The position numbers were made by a program, and so were the translations under genes. A model generated the notes under the pieces. It was given only the letters and a program-made list of their open reading frames with translations. It did no database searches and was not told where the DNA came from. This document shows, in pieces, positions 9,021 through 17,087 of a stretch of 64,000 bases of DNA. The stretch's first letter is position 1. Each line of letters starts with the position of its first letter. This stretch comes from an uncultured Thermanaerothrix sp. Lineage in GTDB: Bacteria; Chloroflexota; Anaerolineae; Anaerolineales; Anaerolineaceae. The stretch spans positions 124,001 to 188,000 of the forward strand of contig NZ_CALIMF010000014.1 of NCBI RefSeq assembly GCF_938028735.1, written 5' to 3'.

Positions 9021-10076
9021 CTAAGCACCAAAGATTTGATTGAGATGTTCTAACGACTCACGCGGTGGACGCAAACGGTCTTCTGTCAGCCGGTTAAGCG
9101 GCTCAGCAGGGAGATCATAGGCATCGAAAATTGTTGGGGCCTGCGGGTTTACGTAAATGATCCCGGTGATCAGCCAGTTATTTTGCTTAGCCTCCTCGAG
9201 CACCCGAAGCGCTTCAAAAAGATTGGTAGGATCATAATCGTGATCCAGTTTCTTCAACATAATCACTGAGCCATCATGAAGTTCAACCTCACGCACCGTT
9301 CCTTCTTCAAAGTCTTCGATGTAAATCTCTTCGCGTGGCGGCACGAACGTGATGTCATGCAGAGGCATTTCATGATCCTTACCCCAGGCGTAGGAGTGAA
9401 GCGAGTTCTCCTGGTTGTGAAAGGTCACACAGGGACTGATAATGTCAATTACCGCAATGCCACGATGGCTGAAAGCCGCCTTGAGTATTTCCTTAACTTG
9501 CTTGGGGTCCCCAGCAAACGAACGAGCTACAAAGGTCGCATTAGCAACCAGGGCTTCCAGGCAGATATCAATCGGCATATAAGGATTGATACCCTGGCGC
9601 TTGAGGCTTAAGCCCTTTTCGGCTGTGGCAGAAAACTGTCCCTTGGTCAATCCATAAACACCATTGTTCTCCACAATATACATCATCGGAAGATTGCGAC
9701 GCACCAAATGCTTAAACTGCCCCATTCCAATGCTAGCCGTATCGCCATCTCCACTAACCCCAATCCCTTTCAGACTCATATCGGCGAAGAGCGCCCCAAG
9801 AGCCAATGAGGGCATACGCCCATGCAAACCATTAAACCCAAAAGAACGGCTGAGGAAGTAGGTGGGACTTTTACTAGAGCAGCCAATGCCACTAAACTTA
9901 ACCACCTTCTCCGGTACAACATCTAGCTCATACATAGCGCTGATAATTTGATTGGCAATGGCATTGTGTCCACACCCTTGACACAACGTACTGGGCAAGC
10001 CCCGATAATCCGAACGCGTTAAACCAACGCGGTTGGCCTGCACTCTTGGCGAAGAAGTCTCTTGGGTAATCATCAT
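9021..10076 (-). CDS. korB: 2-oxoacid:ferredoxin oxidoreductase, beta subunit
   Basis: The 351-residue thiamine-diphosphate subunit of a 2-oxoacid (probably 2-oxoglutarate) ferredoxin oxidoreductase. It decarboxylates the oxoacid to acyl-CoA and passes electrons to ferredoxin. The cysteines for the single 4Fe-4S cluster are seen in CQGCGH, GIGCSS and ISPCVTF. The ThDP motif runs from GDGDTASIG to ENNGVYGLTKGQ. The start at 10076 overlaps the korA stop in an ATGATG arrangement, giving tight translational coupling, with GGAGGG upstream. Substrate choice between 2-oxoglutarate and other oxoacids cannot be settled from sequence alone; sucCD elsewhere in the window would use succinyl-CoA. Confidence 0.92.
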   Translation of the reverse strand: MMITQETSSPRVQANRVGLTRSDYRGLPSTLCQGCGHNAIANQIISAMYELDVVPEKVVKFSGIGCSSKSPTYFLSRSFGFNGLHGRMPSLALGALFADMSLKGIGVSGDGDTASIGMGQFKHLVRRNLPMMYIVENNGVYGLTKGQFSATAEKGLSLKRQGINPYMPIDICLEALVANATFVARSFAGDPKQVKEILKAAFSHRGIAVIDIISPCVTFHNQENSLHSYAWGKDHEMPLHDITFVPPREEIYIEDFEEGTVREVELHDGSVIMLKKLDHDYDPTNLFEALRVLEEAKQNNWLITGIIYVNPQAPTIFDAYDLPAEPLNRLTEDRLRPPRESLEHLNQIFGA

Positions 10077-11923
10077 CTTAAGCCCTCCATTGCCGCAATT
10101 CGCTCCACAACCCAACGTGCCGTTAATGGTAGTCCATCCACATGTGCCACCGAACGCAAACGAGTGGCATATTCCGGATAAGCCATGGTCAGCAACTGGT
10201 GCATTTGGCCATCGCGATTGAGTTCTACAACGTAAACGTGTGCATGACCACGCAGAAACTCTGCAACCTCTTCCGTAAACGGCAATGCGCGCAACCGCAG
10301 GAAATCTATCGCCATACCCTTCTCCAGCAGGAGATCGCGGGCTTCCTGAATAGCAGGATCGGTTGACCCATAGGCGATAATCCCAATCTGAGCCCCGGGA
10401 TGCGTTTGAAGCACCGGTTTGGGGACCAGAGTGCGCGCGTTTTCCATCTTACGTGCAATTCGTTTCAGATTGCGTTCCCAGATTTCGGGTTCTTCGCTAT
10501 AACGTGCAAATTCGTCATGGCCGGTACCTCGCGCAAAATAAGCGCTTCGCGGGTGGGTGTTTCCCGGTAGTGTGCGATAGGGGATTCCATCCCCATCCAC
10601 ATCAAGGTACCGTCCCCATTGCCCCTGATGCTCGGCCAGGAAACGCTCAAGATCCTCTTCCCACAACACTTTGCCACGATCCATAGGGGTATCGGGATAC
10701 TCAAAAGGCTCACCAATATGCATGTTCATACCCAGATCAAGGTCCGAGAGTACTAGAACCGGGGTCTGCAATCGTTCTGCAATATCAAAAGCACGCCACC
10801 CCATCTCAAAGCACTCGTTGACATTACCCGGCAGCAGAATGACATATTGGGTATCCCCGTGACCAAGGAAATATGCAAAGGTCAGGTCTCCCTGCGCCGT
10901 CCGGGTGGGCAAGCCTGTGCTTGGGCCCACGCGTTGAATGTCCCAGATCACAACTGGTACCTCAGCAAAATATGCGAGACCGAGATACTCTGCCATTAGA
11001 CTAAAACCAGGCCCTGAGGTTGACGCCATGGCGCGTAAACCAGCCCAACCCGCCCCAATGGCCATCCCTGCCGCCGCCAGTTCATCCTCAGCCTGAATAA
11101 TCGCAAAAGTGTGTTTACCAGTGATGGGGTCCTTGCGCAACTCGGGAGCGTACTCCCCGAGTGCCTCGGCAAACGATGAGGCCGGAGTAATCGGATACCA
11201 CGCTGCAAGCTGAAACCCACCATAAACAGCCCCCAGTGCACCAGCTGTATTCCCATCAATTAAGATGCGATTAGCCGGTGCTGGCATAGGCTCCACACGA
11301 TATGGATCGCGTTTCTCAAGGTTGGCTGCCGCCCAGTCTGCCGCGGCTTTGATGATTGCCCAGTTGGAATCAATGGCTTTCTGTTTACCCTTGAAATGCA
11401 CAGCAAGTGCCCGCTGAACGGCTTGCAAATCAATGTTCAGCATTTGGGCCACTACCCCCACGTAAACCATGTTGGCCACATAATCTCGCAGATTCGCTGG
11501 CACATCTGCTTGGCGAACTATCTGCTTAACTGGCATTGGGTAGGTCACTATGTCTTCACGTGGAATGTTTACCTTGATGCTGTCATCGTAAAAAAGAACC
11601 CCGCCAGGTACTAGATAATTCAAATCTTGTAAAAACGTGGCGGGGTTCATCGCAACTATAATGTCATCCGTCTCAATCCTGCCTAAGTAACCCTTACGGC
11701 TGAGACGGATGGAGTACCAAGTTGGCAACCCCTGAATATTGGAAGGGAAGATATTTTTCCCAGAAACGGGAATTCCCATCGTGAAAAGAGCTCGCAGCAG
11801 AATACCATTCGACGTAGCGCTACCCGACCCATTCACTGTGGCCACCGTGATGCAAAAGTCATTAATAATAGGCGAACGCGCTTCTTGCTCTTTCAAGGGA
11901 GAGGAAATCTGTGGAGTTATCAT
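10073..11923 (-). CDS. korA: 2-oxoacid:ferredoxin oxidoreductase, fused gamma-alpha subunit
   Basis: A 616-residue protein combining two subunits that are separate in many organisms. Residues 1 to about 190 are the gamma domain (VATVNGSGSATSNGILLRA), which contacts CoA. From about residue 215 comes the alpha domain with GNTAGALGAVYGGFQLAAWYPITPAS, where YPITP is the family signature for the ThDP-proximal region. It pairs with korB immediately downstream, with a 4-base overlap. A GntR regulator ends 23 bases upstream on the same strand and probably controls both. This is an oxygen-sensitive enzyme type, consistent with anaerobic or microaerobic metabolism. Confidence 0.93.
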   Translation of the reverse strand: MITPQISSPLKEQEARSPIINDFCITVATVNGSGSATSNGILLRALFTMGIPVSGKNIFPSNIQGLPTWYSIRLSRKGYLGRIETDDIIVAMNPATFLQDLNYLVPGGVLFYDDSIKVNIPREDIVTYPMPVKQIVRQADVPANLRDYVANMVYVGVVAQMLNIDLQAVQRALAVHFKGKQKAIDSNWAIIKAAADWAAANLEKRDPYRVEPMPAPANRILIDGNTAGALGAVYGGFQLAAWYPITPASSFAEALGEYAPELRKDPITGKHTFAIIQAEDELAAAGMAIGAGWAGLRAMASTSGPGFSLMAEYLGLAYFAEVPVVIWDIQRVGPSTGLPTRTAQGDLTFAYFLGHGDTQYVILLPGNVNECFEMGWRAFDIAERLQTPVLVLSDLDLGMNMHIGEPFEYPDTPMDRGKVLWEEDLERFLAEHQGQWGRYLDVDGDGIPYRTLPGNTHPRSAYFARGTGHDEFARYSEEPEIWERNLKRIARKMENARTLVPKPVLQTHPGAQIGIIAYGSTDPAIQEARDLLLEKGMAIDFLRLRALPFTEEVAEFLRGHAHVYVVELNRDGQMHQLLTMAYPEYATRLRSVAHVDGLPLTARWVVERIAAMEGLR

Positions 11924-11946
11924 AGGTTACCTCTTCTAGAGAAACC

Positions 11947-12651
11947 TCACTCAAAACGTTGGAATGGCATGGGCTTGCTACGTTGATGGATCAAGCCCAT
12001 ATGTTCGATCAGCGCCTCATAGCCAGCCTGGTAGTTACGCTGGCATATGCTCTCCACCATCTTGCGATGATAGTTCCAGACACGCTCAAGATAAGCCAGG
12101 TCGGCATACAGATCTAAACCCGAAGCCTCATAAAGTTCCCAATAAGCCTCCAAAAGCCCCTCCACAAAGGGATTATTGAGCCGCCGATAAATGGTCAGGT
12201 GTAGTTCACGATGCTCCGGATGAGGAATTTGGATGGGTCGGCTTTGTAGTTTTTGAAAAGCACGGTCGATTAGCCGCGATAACTCTTTGCAGTCTTCTTC
12301 GCTCAGTTGGCTGCAAGCCTCAAACCAATAAGCCGCCTCGATGTGATTGCGCAGATCGGAAAAAGCACTGAAGTAGTCAGGGTTGAGCGCAATCGCATAG
12401 GCTAGACTCTGGACAACAGTCGGTCCAAAGGAGTATGGCATTCGCCGGATGCCCGTGCGCGGACGGACTTCTACCAGGCCCAGCGCGCGTGCTACTTCTA
12501 GCTGTTCTCGCAAGACCGAGATGCTAATTCCCAAACGCGTGCTCAACTCCGAAAGCGAAGGTAAGCGTTCTTCATCCTGACAGACTTCCGATGCCAGGTA
12601 CCGCAGAAATTCTGAAAGGTGATGATTGGTCAAACGCTCTAGTAGCATCAT
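11947..12651 (-). CDS. GntR-family (FCD-type) transcriptional regulator
   Basis: A 234-residue regulator. The N-terminal winged helix (about residues 28-65) contains LPSLSELSTRLGISISVLREQLEVARALGLVEVRPRTG, the typical GntR recognition region. The C-terminal all-helical FCD domain (about 80-225) is of FadR type and should bind a small carboxylate, often through metal-coordinating His residues such as those in HPEHRELH. It lies 23 bases upstream of korA on the same strand. This makes it the obvious candidate regulator of the korAB operon and, from the palindrome near its promoter, of itself. Confidence 0.88.
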   Translation of the reverse strand: MMLLERLTNHHLSEFLRYLASEVCQDEERLPSLSELSTRLGISISVLREQLEVARALGLVEVRPRTGIRRMPYSFGPTVVQSLAYAIALNPDYFSAFSDLRNHIEAAYWFEACSQLSEEDCKELSRLIDRAFQKLQSRPIQIPHPEHRELHLTIYRRLNNPFVEGLLEAYWELYEASGLDLYADLAYLERVWNYHRKMVESICQRNYQAGYEALIEHMGLIHQRSKPMPFQRFE

Positions 12652-12678
12652 ACACCCCAGCAGCTCAATCTGTCATAT

Positions 12679-12701
12679 TAATCAGATTATTCATCATAAT
12701 C
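12679..12701. promoter_or_regulatory. Candidate operator of the GntR regulator
   Basis: A perfect palindrome TAATC-A-GATTA at 12679-12689 is followed by a repeated half-site TAATC at 12697-12701. It abuts the -10 box of the gntR promoter on the transcribed side, a position suited to autorepression. The assignment is inferred from symmetry and location only. Confidence 0.4.
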
Positions 12702-12731
12702 AGTATAGCACGCGTAAAAGCCCCGCGTCAA
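12702..12731 (-). promoter_or_regulatory. Promoter of gntR-korA-korB
   Basis: On the minus strand TTGACG (12731-12726) and TATACT (12707-12702) are separated by 18 bases, about 50 bases before the gntR ATG. Confidence 0.6.
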
Positions 12732-12752
12732 GTCGGCAATAGGGTGATTTCC

Positions 12753-12780
12753 TTGACAACTCGCTCTGAACCTTTATACT
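12753..12780 (+). promoter_or_regulatory. Promoter of the methyltransferase / PIG-L operon
   Basis: TTGACA at 12753-12758 and TATACT at 12775-12780 with a 16-base spacer lie 35 bases before the methyltransferase ATG. This is close to the sigma-70 consensus. Confidence 0.65.
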
Positions 12781-12814
12781 TACCCCAATGTAATCCTACC
12801 CGAGGAGAACAACT

Positions 12815-13615
12815 ATGAAGTACGATTACCGCGAAACTTCTCGAGACTTGCTCACACGGATTGATATCCATACCCGCTATGGAAGTCGGGATATTGATCA
12901 ATGGATGCTTGAAGTGTTACCTCTCAAACAAGGGGATCGCATCCTAGATGTGGGGTGCGGAGCAGGTAAGCAATGCTTTGTCTTTTTCAATCACCTGCAA
13001 GGCCAGGCCGAGATTATCGGCGGGGATGTCAATGAGGAGCTGCTTAGCCAAGCACGTCAAGAAGGCCAGAAACGTGCAGCCCCCATACAATTTACCTACT
13101 TAGATTTCAATCGCCCTTTTCCCTACCCTAAGAACCACTTTGACGTAGTCTCATGTTGTTTTGCCATCTACTACGCTGAGGATATCCCCTTCACGATTTC
13201 AGAAATCCACCGTGTACTTAAGTCGGGAGGGCATCTCTTCACCACAGGTCCTATGCCCAATAACAAACAGATTTTCTACGAGATTATCCATGAAGCCACT
13301 CAGAAACCTATACCCCCTATGCCGGGGAGCTCGCGTTATGCCAGTGAAATTTACGCCACCATTCAAAGACAATTCTCGAAGGTGGAACTCCACATTTTTG
13401 AAAACCCATTGACCTTTGAGTCGGTGGAGCCTTTCCTGGAATATACCCGGGCGTCGCTCTCCGAAGACCGCCGATTATGGAAGGGCTTGTTCGAGGGCAA
13501 AGAGGATTTTGAACGGGTCATGCATCAAATTGCCCAGGTTGCAACTCGCCGCCTGAAGGAAGAGGGAAAACTGGTCATGACCAAAGTTGTGGGTGGAATC
13601 CTAGCCACAAAGTAG
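12815..13615 (+). CDS. Class I SAM-dependent methyltransferase
   Basis: A 266-residue methyltransferase with the SAM-binding motif I ILDVGCGAGKQ at about residues 47-57. An acidic residue follows at the end of strand 2 (GGDVNEE), and the post-motif FDVVSCCFAIYYAED leads into EIHRVLKSGGHLF, typical of the UbiE/Methyltransf_11 group. The ATG follows GAGGAG and a good promoter. The neighbouring PIG-L deacetylase starts 5 bases after the stop, so both probably act on the same sugar or lipid-linked substrate, but the acceptor is not identifiable. Confidence 0.85.
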   Translation: MKYDYRETSRDLLTRIDIHTRYGSRDIDQWMLEVLPLKQGDRILDVGCGAGKQCFVFFNHLQGQAEIIGGDVNEELLSQARQEGQKRAAPIQFTYLDFNRPFPYPKNHFDVVSCCFAIYYAEDIPFTISEIHRVLKSGGHLFTTGPMPNNKQIFYEIIHEATQKPIPPMPGSSRYASEIYATIQRQFSKVELHIFENPLTFESVEPFLEYTRASLSEDRRLWKGLFEGKEDFERVMHQIAQVATRRLKEEGKLVMTKVVGGILATK

Positions 13616-13620
13616 CGCCT

Positions 13621-14274
13621 ATGGGACAAGACATGTATTTTTACGGACGTCGGGTATGTTTCATCGGCGCACACCCCGACGACATTGAACTCGGATGTGG
13701 GGCTTTAATTGCCCACATCGTGCGCCAGACCGAGATATTGTGCGTTACCCTCTCAGACAACCAGAAAAACCCGGAACTCAAGAATCTGGTAGAAGAACAT
13801 TACCGAAGCATGGCAGTGCTTGGTGTGCCCAAGGATCGTGTTATTCTAGGGCAATTCGAAACGCGGCGCTTTCCCCATTTTCGACAGGAAATTCTAGAAT
13901 ATCTGATCCATATCAATCGCACATTTCAACCCGATCTCGTCTTTGTCCACACCAAAGCAGACATCCATCAGGATCACGTCACAGCCACCGAGGAAGCCTT
14001 GCGAGCCTTTCGGGGTACTACTGTGCTTGGGTTTGATGTGATTCGCTCCAGTTACGGCTTCTTTCCCAGTTTTTTAGTAGAGGTAACCGAAGAGGATGTG
14101 GAAAAGAAAATCGCCGCCCTGGCAGAGTACAAAACCTATCAGAATCGCTATTACTTCGATCCGAAGATCACCCGTGCTACCCTAATCCGCAATGGGGCTA
14201 TTTGTGAGCGACCCTATGCAGAAGGATTCGATATCTTGCGAATTGTAGGCGCCTTTAGTTGCATTAACAGATAA
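13621..14274 (+). CDS. PIG-L/LmbE-family zinc deacetylase
   Basis: A 217-residue zinc-dependent N-deacetylase fold. The metal motif GAHPDDIELGCG (A-H-P-D-D-x-E) is near residues 19-30, and the second zinc ligand set HTKADIHQDH is near residue 115. Members remove acetyl groups from N-acetylglucosamine-type substrates, for example in mycothiol, bacillithiol or GPI-like pathways. It follows the methyltransferase by 5 bases, so they are likely co-translated. With no glycosyltransferase nearby the substrate is open. Confidence 0.88.
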   Translation: MGQDMYFYGRRVCFIGAHPDDIELGCGALIAHIVRQTEILCVTLSDNQKNPELKNLVEEHYRSMAVLGVPKDRVILGQFETRRFPHFRQEILEYLIHINRTFQPDLVFVHTKADIHQDHVTATEEALRAFRGTTVLGFDVIRSSYGFFPSFLVEVTEEDVEKKIAALAEYKTYQNRYYFDPKITRATLIRNGAICERPYAEGFDILRIVGAFSCINR

Positions 14275-14308
14275 ACTGAACCGCTCTATGGTCTCATAGT
14301 CATCCATT

Positions 14309-14483
14309 GTCACCCATTAAGGATCTCCCTGGGAGCCCCTTGCAGAACGGTGCCCGTGGGAAATTGATGGGCAGGAACAGGAATCTTGCAACCGTGTCCC
14401 ACCGCTAAGCGGTGAAAGGGCCAATGCCTTGCCCGCGAGCCCCACCTAGAGACCTTCACTTGGTAATAAACAAAAGTGGGGAC
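14309..14483 (+). ncRNA. Candidate structured non-coding RNA (possibly 6S-like)
   Basis: This 175-base core fills most of the 286-base space between two convergent genes and has no credible ORF. It can fold into a long interrupted outer stem: AAGG-TCTC-TGGG (14319-14333) pairs with CCCA-GAGA-CCTT (14441-14456), with further pairing of 14309-14315 to 14478-14483. Inside are ACGGT/ACCGT (14347-51 with 14391-95), a perfect hairpin CACCGC-TAA-GCGGTG (14400-14414) and GGGC/GCCC (14418-21 with 14431-34). A terminator follows at 14514. Size and outer duplex recall 6S RNA. I see no SRP Alu/GGAA core, RNase P or tmRNA signatures. The strand is chosen because the terminator follows; it is not certain. 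Confidence 0.35.
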
Positions 14484-14513
14484 TGTTGTCCACTGCACTC
14501 TCTACAACAAAAA

Positions 14514-14544
14514 GCGGCTGCCTTTTTGGGCAGTCGCCTCTTTT
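14514..14544. terminator. Bidirectional terminator
   Basis: The 9-bp stem GCGGCTGCC / GGCAGTCGC (14514-14522 with 14529-14537, one G-T pair) has CTCTTTT after it on the plus strand. On the minus strand TTTTT follows (complement of 14509-14513). It can end both the suf operon and any plus-strand RNA from the gap. Confidence 0.8.
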
Positions 14545-14560
14545 ATCCGCATGCTTTCTT

Positions 14561-14887
14561 TCAGGCCCGCTTTATCCCTATATAGACTTCGTTCCCCTCA
14601 ACACGAACAGGGTAAACCGGAATGTCTACCACCGCCGGCAAGGTCAGGGCTTTGCCGGTTTGAATATCAAAACGTGCCCCATGGCGTGGACAAACGATTT
14701 GATAACCCTCAATTTCTCCATCACCAAGGGGTCCCTCATCGTGGGTACATACATCACCAATCGCAAAGAGCGTTCCCCCTAGATTGAGCACTACAATAGG
14801 TTCGTTGTTGATTTCCAGAAAGAGCCTCTCTCCCACGGGTATCTCATCTAGGGTGGCTATTTTCAAAAACACATAATCCCCTGCCAT
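14561..14887 (-). CDS. Rieske-type 2Fe-2S ferredoxin in the suf operon
   Basis: A 108-residue soluble Rieske ferredoxin. The two cluster-binding boxes C-T-H (CTHDEGPLGDG, about residue 47) and C-P-R-H (CPRHGARFD, about residue 67) are intact. It resembles the small ferredoxin components (NirD / dioxygenase ferredoxin type) rather than a membrane Rieske protein, because there is no transmembrane segment. It is the last gene of the suf operon, 8 bases after sufU, and could be an electron donor or a client of the SUF machinery. Its exact partner is unknown. Confidence 0.9.
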   Translation of the reverse strand: MAGDYVFLKIATLDEIPVGERLFLEINNEPIVVLNLGGTLFAIGDVCTHDEGPLGDGEIEGYQIVCPRHGARFDIQTGKALTLPAVVDIPVYPVRVEGNEVYIGIKRA

Positions 14888-14895
14888 AGGCTTGT

Positions 14896-15303
14896 CTACA
14901 ACTCCTCGCCCAACGTTTCAAATTCATGATGCCCCAGTCCATATACTCCGGCCTTTAAGACTTTGAGCGGAAGCAACGCGCACTTGATGCGCACCGGTCC
15001 AAGTTCTTCGAAGCCCAGCAGCTCTAGAATATCTTGACGCCCCAGCGCCTTAACCTCATCTAGGTGTTTGCCGAGGATTGACTCCATCAACAAATCAGCA
15101 GCGGCTTGAGAGATAGCACACCCATGCCCACTAAATGCTGCTTCAGTGATCGTGCCGTCTTCGGCCACACGCAAATCAACGCGGATGTGGTCCCCGCACA
15201 ACGGATTTTCATCCTCATACGAGATATCATGGGGCTCCAAAACACCCCTATGATGGGGCATCTTATATCGTTCAATAATTAATTCACGGTAGAGGTCATC
15301 CAT
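14896..15303 (-). CDS. sufU: SUF scaffold / sulfur relay protein SufU
   Basis: A 135-residue NifU/IscU-like protein. SufU accepts sulfur from the SufS cysteine desulfurase and passes it to SufBCD. The three conserved cysteines are seen in PLCGDH, GHGCAIS and IKCALLP, with Asp in CGD as the extra zinc ligand. An insertion of about 18 residues before the last Cys, typical of SufU relative to IscU, is suggested by LGRQDILELLGFEELGPVRIKC. It sits between sufS (30-base gap) and the Rieske gene (8-base gap). No SufE gene is present, consistent with SufU replacing it. Confidence 0.95.
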   Translation of the reverse strand: MDDLYRELIIERYKMPHHRGVLEPHDISYEDENPLCGDHIRVDLRVAEDGTITEAAFSGHGCAISQAAADLLMESILGKHLDEVKALGRQDILELLGFEELGPVRIKCALLPLKVLKAGVYGLGHHEFETLGEEL

Positions 15304-15333
15304 AGTTTCAGTTATTATCTTCCTTGGTCTATA

Positions 15334-16575
15334 TTATTCAAAAATGGCCCGCACCTTGTGCAAGGCTTCAACCAAACGGTCTACTTCTTCGTAGGTATTA
15401 TATAGATAGAACGAAGCACGTGTTGTGGCTGTTAAGCCCAGTTTTTCATGTAGCGGCATGGCGCAGTGATGCCCAGCGCGGACGGCAATCCCCTCGCGAT
15501 CCAAAAGCTGAGCCACATCATGGGGATGGACACCTTCCATAGAAAACGAAACAACGCCACCTCTATGATCGGCCACGGGTCCATAGATTTTCAAGCCCGG
15601 CACCGTAGCAAGGCGTTCTAAGGCATAAGCGATGAGCCCGCGCTCATGGGCTTCAATGGCCTCCATTCCTACTTCTTCCAGATAAGCCACCGCCGCCTCC
15701 AGACCTACTGCTTCTGCAATCGCTGGGGTACCGGCTTCGAACTTATACGGAATATCATTCGGGGTAAACGTCCTGAGCATAACTTTCTTGATCATATCGC
15801 CACCCCCTAAGAAAGGTGGCATTTGCTCCAAGAGGTCCTCACGGGCATAAAGTGCCCCGATCCCGGTTGGTCCTAGCATCTTATGGGCCGAAAAGGCTAG
15901 GAAATCCACCCCCAGGGCCTGCACATCCACGCGCAAATGGGGTACCGACTGAGCACCATCCACCAGCACCAGCGCACCAGCTCGATGGGCCTTTTCCGCC
16001 ATTTCACGTACTGGATTAATCGTCCCCAGTACATTTGACATGTGAGTAAACGCAACCAGGCGAGGGGACTGGTCTAACAAATGTTCATATGTTTCCAAAT
16101 CCAAGTAACCCGCTTCGGTCACTGGAACAAACTCTAAGCGTATGTTCTTCTCGGCTGCCAAGATCTGCCAAGGCACCAAATTGGAATGATGTTCCATCTC
16201 AGTCAGAACAATAAGATCACCCGTCCTCAACTGACTACGTCCCCAGGCGTAGGCTACCAAGTTAATGGCCTCCGTAGTATTACGGGTGAATACAATCTCA
16301 CGCGCCTTACGAGCACGGATAAATCTGGCTACACGCTGCCTAGCTGCCTCGTACAGCGCTGTGGCTTCCTCACCCAAAGTATGCACCCCACGATGAATGT
16401 TGGCATTGGACCAACGGTAATAACGATCCATGGCTTCGATCACAGCCAGTGGCTTTTGAGCCGTGGCCGTGGAGTCCAGGTAGATCAATCTCACACCAGG
16501 GCGGATTTCACGTTGCAAAATTGGGAAATCCGCACGGATTCTTGCGACGTCCAGTATATAGGTTTCGGTTGCCAT
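15334..16575 (-). CDS. sufS: Cysteine desulfurase SufS
   Basis: A 413-residue PLP enzyme that releases sulfur from cysteine as a persulfide for cluster assembly. The PLP lysine is in FSAHKMLGPTGIGALY, and the active-site cysteine is in the short loop RAGHHCAMPLHE near residue 367, which marks the group II (SufS) rather than IscS type. The N-terminal motif DFPILQREIRPGVRLIYLDSTATAQKP is typical of the family. It lies downstream of a small unknown gene and upstream of sufU, its sulfur acceptor. Confidence 0.96.
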   Translation of the reverse strand: MATETYILDVARIRADFPILQREIRPGVRLIYLDSTATAQKPLAVIEAMDRYYRWSNANIHRGVHTLGEEATALYEAARQRVARFIRARKAREIVFTRNTTEAINLVAYAWGRSQLRTGDLIVLTEMEHHSNLVPWQILAAEKNIRLEFVPVTEAGYLDLETYEHLLDQSPRLVAFTHMSNVLGTINPVREMAEKAHRAGALVLVDGAQSVPHLRVDVQALGVDFLAFSAHKMLGPTGIGALYAREDLLEQMPPFLGGGDMIKKVMLRTFTPNDIPYKFEAGTPAIAEAVGLEAAVAYLEEVGMEAIEAHERGLIAYALERLATVPGLKIYGPVADHRGGVVSFSMEGVHPHDVAQLLDREGIAVRAGHHCAMPLHEKLGLTATTRASFYLYNTYEEVDRLVEALHKVRAIFE

Positions 16576-16602
16576 CCGAATAAAACTCTCCGCTCACCAA
16601 CA

Positions 16603-16908
16603 CTAGAGTTGCGATGCTTTAGAACCCACTGGCTCCGTACGTGAAGAACGCTTTTGAGGCACACGAATATGCGGCGAGTGGATTGGGAACCACAGAATGT
16701 GGTCAGGTACCATCCAACCATCTGTTAGATAGACATTGGTGCGGAATTGCACTGCAACCATCTTCGAATCTACCTGTACCACAATTCCCTTCACCCAACC
16801 ACGCACGCGCTGGCCGTTTTTCTCATGATCGCAGTAGACTTCAACGACATCGCCAACATCAAAGCCATGTTCTGGCTCAGGTGGACGCATATATGGTACA
16901 CCTGCCAT
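16603..16908 (-). CDS. Unknown small protein in the suf operon
   Basis: The ATG at 16908 is chosen because of a perfect AGGAGGT just upstream, giving 101 residues. The core (about residues 10-75) is rich in alternating hydrophobic and polar residues (DVGDVVEVYCDHE, RGWVKGIVVQVD, MVAVQFRTNVY) and looks like a small SH3-like or KOW-like beta barrel. It ends in a basic tail. I do not recognise a family. It lies 28 bases before sufS and 180 bases after sufD, behind its own candidate promoter and inverted repeat, so it probably starts a secondary transcript with sufS-sufU. A role in Fe-S assembly is inference from position. Confidence 0.65.
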   Translation of the reverse strand: MAGVPYMRPPEPEHGFDVGDVVEVYCDHEKNGQRVRGWVKGIVVQVDSKMVAVQFRTNVYLTDGWMVPDHILWFPIHSPHIRVPQKRSSRTEPVGSKASQL

Positions 16909-16945
16909 ATCCACCTCCTGCAAAGATTTGTTTTGACGTCATACT

Positions 16946-16974
16946 ATTTTAGCACATTCAAAATAATGTGATCA
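16946..16974 (-). promoter_or_regulatory. Possible internal promoter of the suf operon
   Basis: On the minus strand TGATCA (16974-16969) and TAAAAT (16951-16946) are 17 bases apart, 38 bases before the start of the unknown gene at 16908. The -35 box is imperfect. It would allow separate expression of the last four suf genes. Confidence 0.4.
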
Positions 16975-16990
16975 GACATTGTTAGTCTGA
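16972..16990. repeat. Operator-like inverted repeat upstream of the suf-internal promoter
   Basis: The perfect arms TCAGAC / GTCTGA are separated by 7 bases and overlap the candidate -35 region at 16969-16974. Position and symmetry suit a repressor or activator site; a simple RNA hairpin is the alternative. Confidence 0.4.
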
Positions 16991-17087
16991 CCTTGGTATA
17001 TTTTTGGCAAAGCCACTTGGCCGCTCTAGCCCTCTCGTATCCGAACGACCAGAAAATATAGGCCATCCTGAAAACTCGTGCTCTGGC

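Noticed and set aside
9276-9611. A 111-codon plus-strand ORF within korB
   Set aside because: It is antisense to korB, which has intact cofactor motifs on the other strand.
14309-14456. SRP RNA, tmRNA or RNase P RNA in the 14.3 kb gap
   Set aside because: I looked for the GGAA-tetraloop core of SRP RNA, the tRNA-like ends of tmRNA and the conserved GAGGAAAGTCC of RNase P, and found none.
14476-14887. Plus-strand ORFs of about 100 codons across the Rieske gene
   Set aside because: They lie antisense to an intact Rieske protein with both cluster-binding boxes, and one overlaps a terminator.
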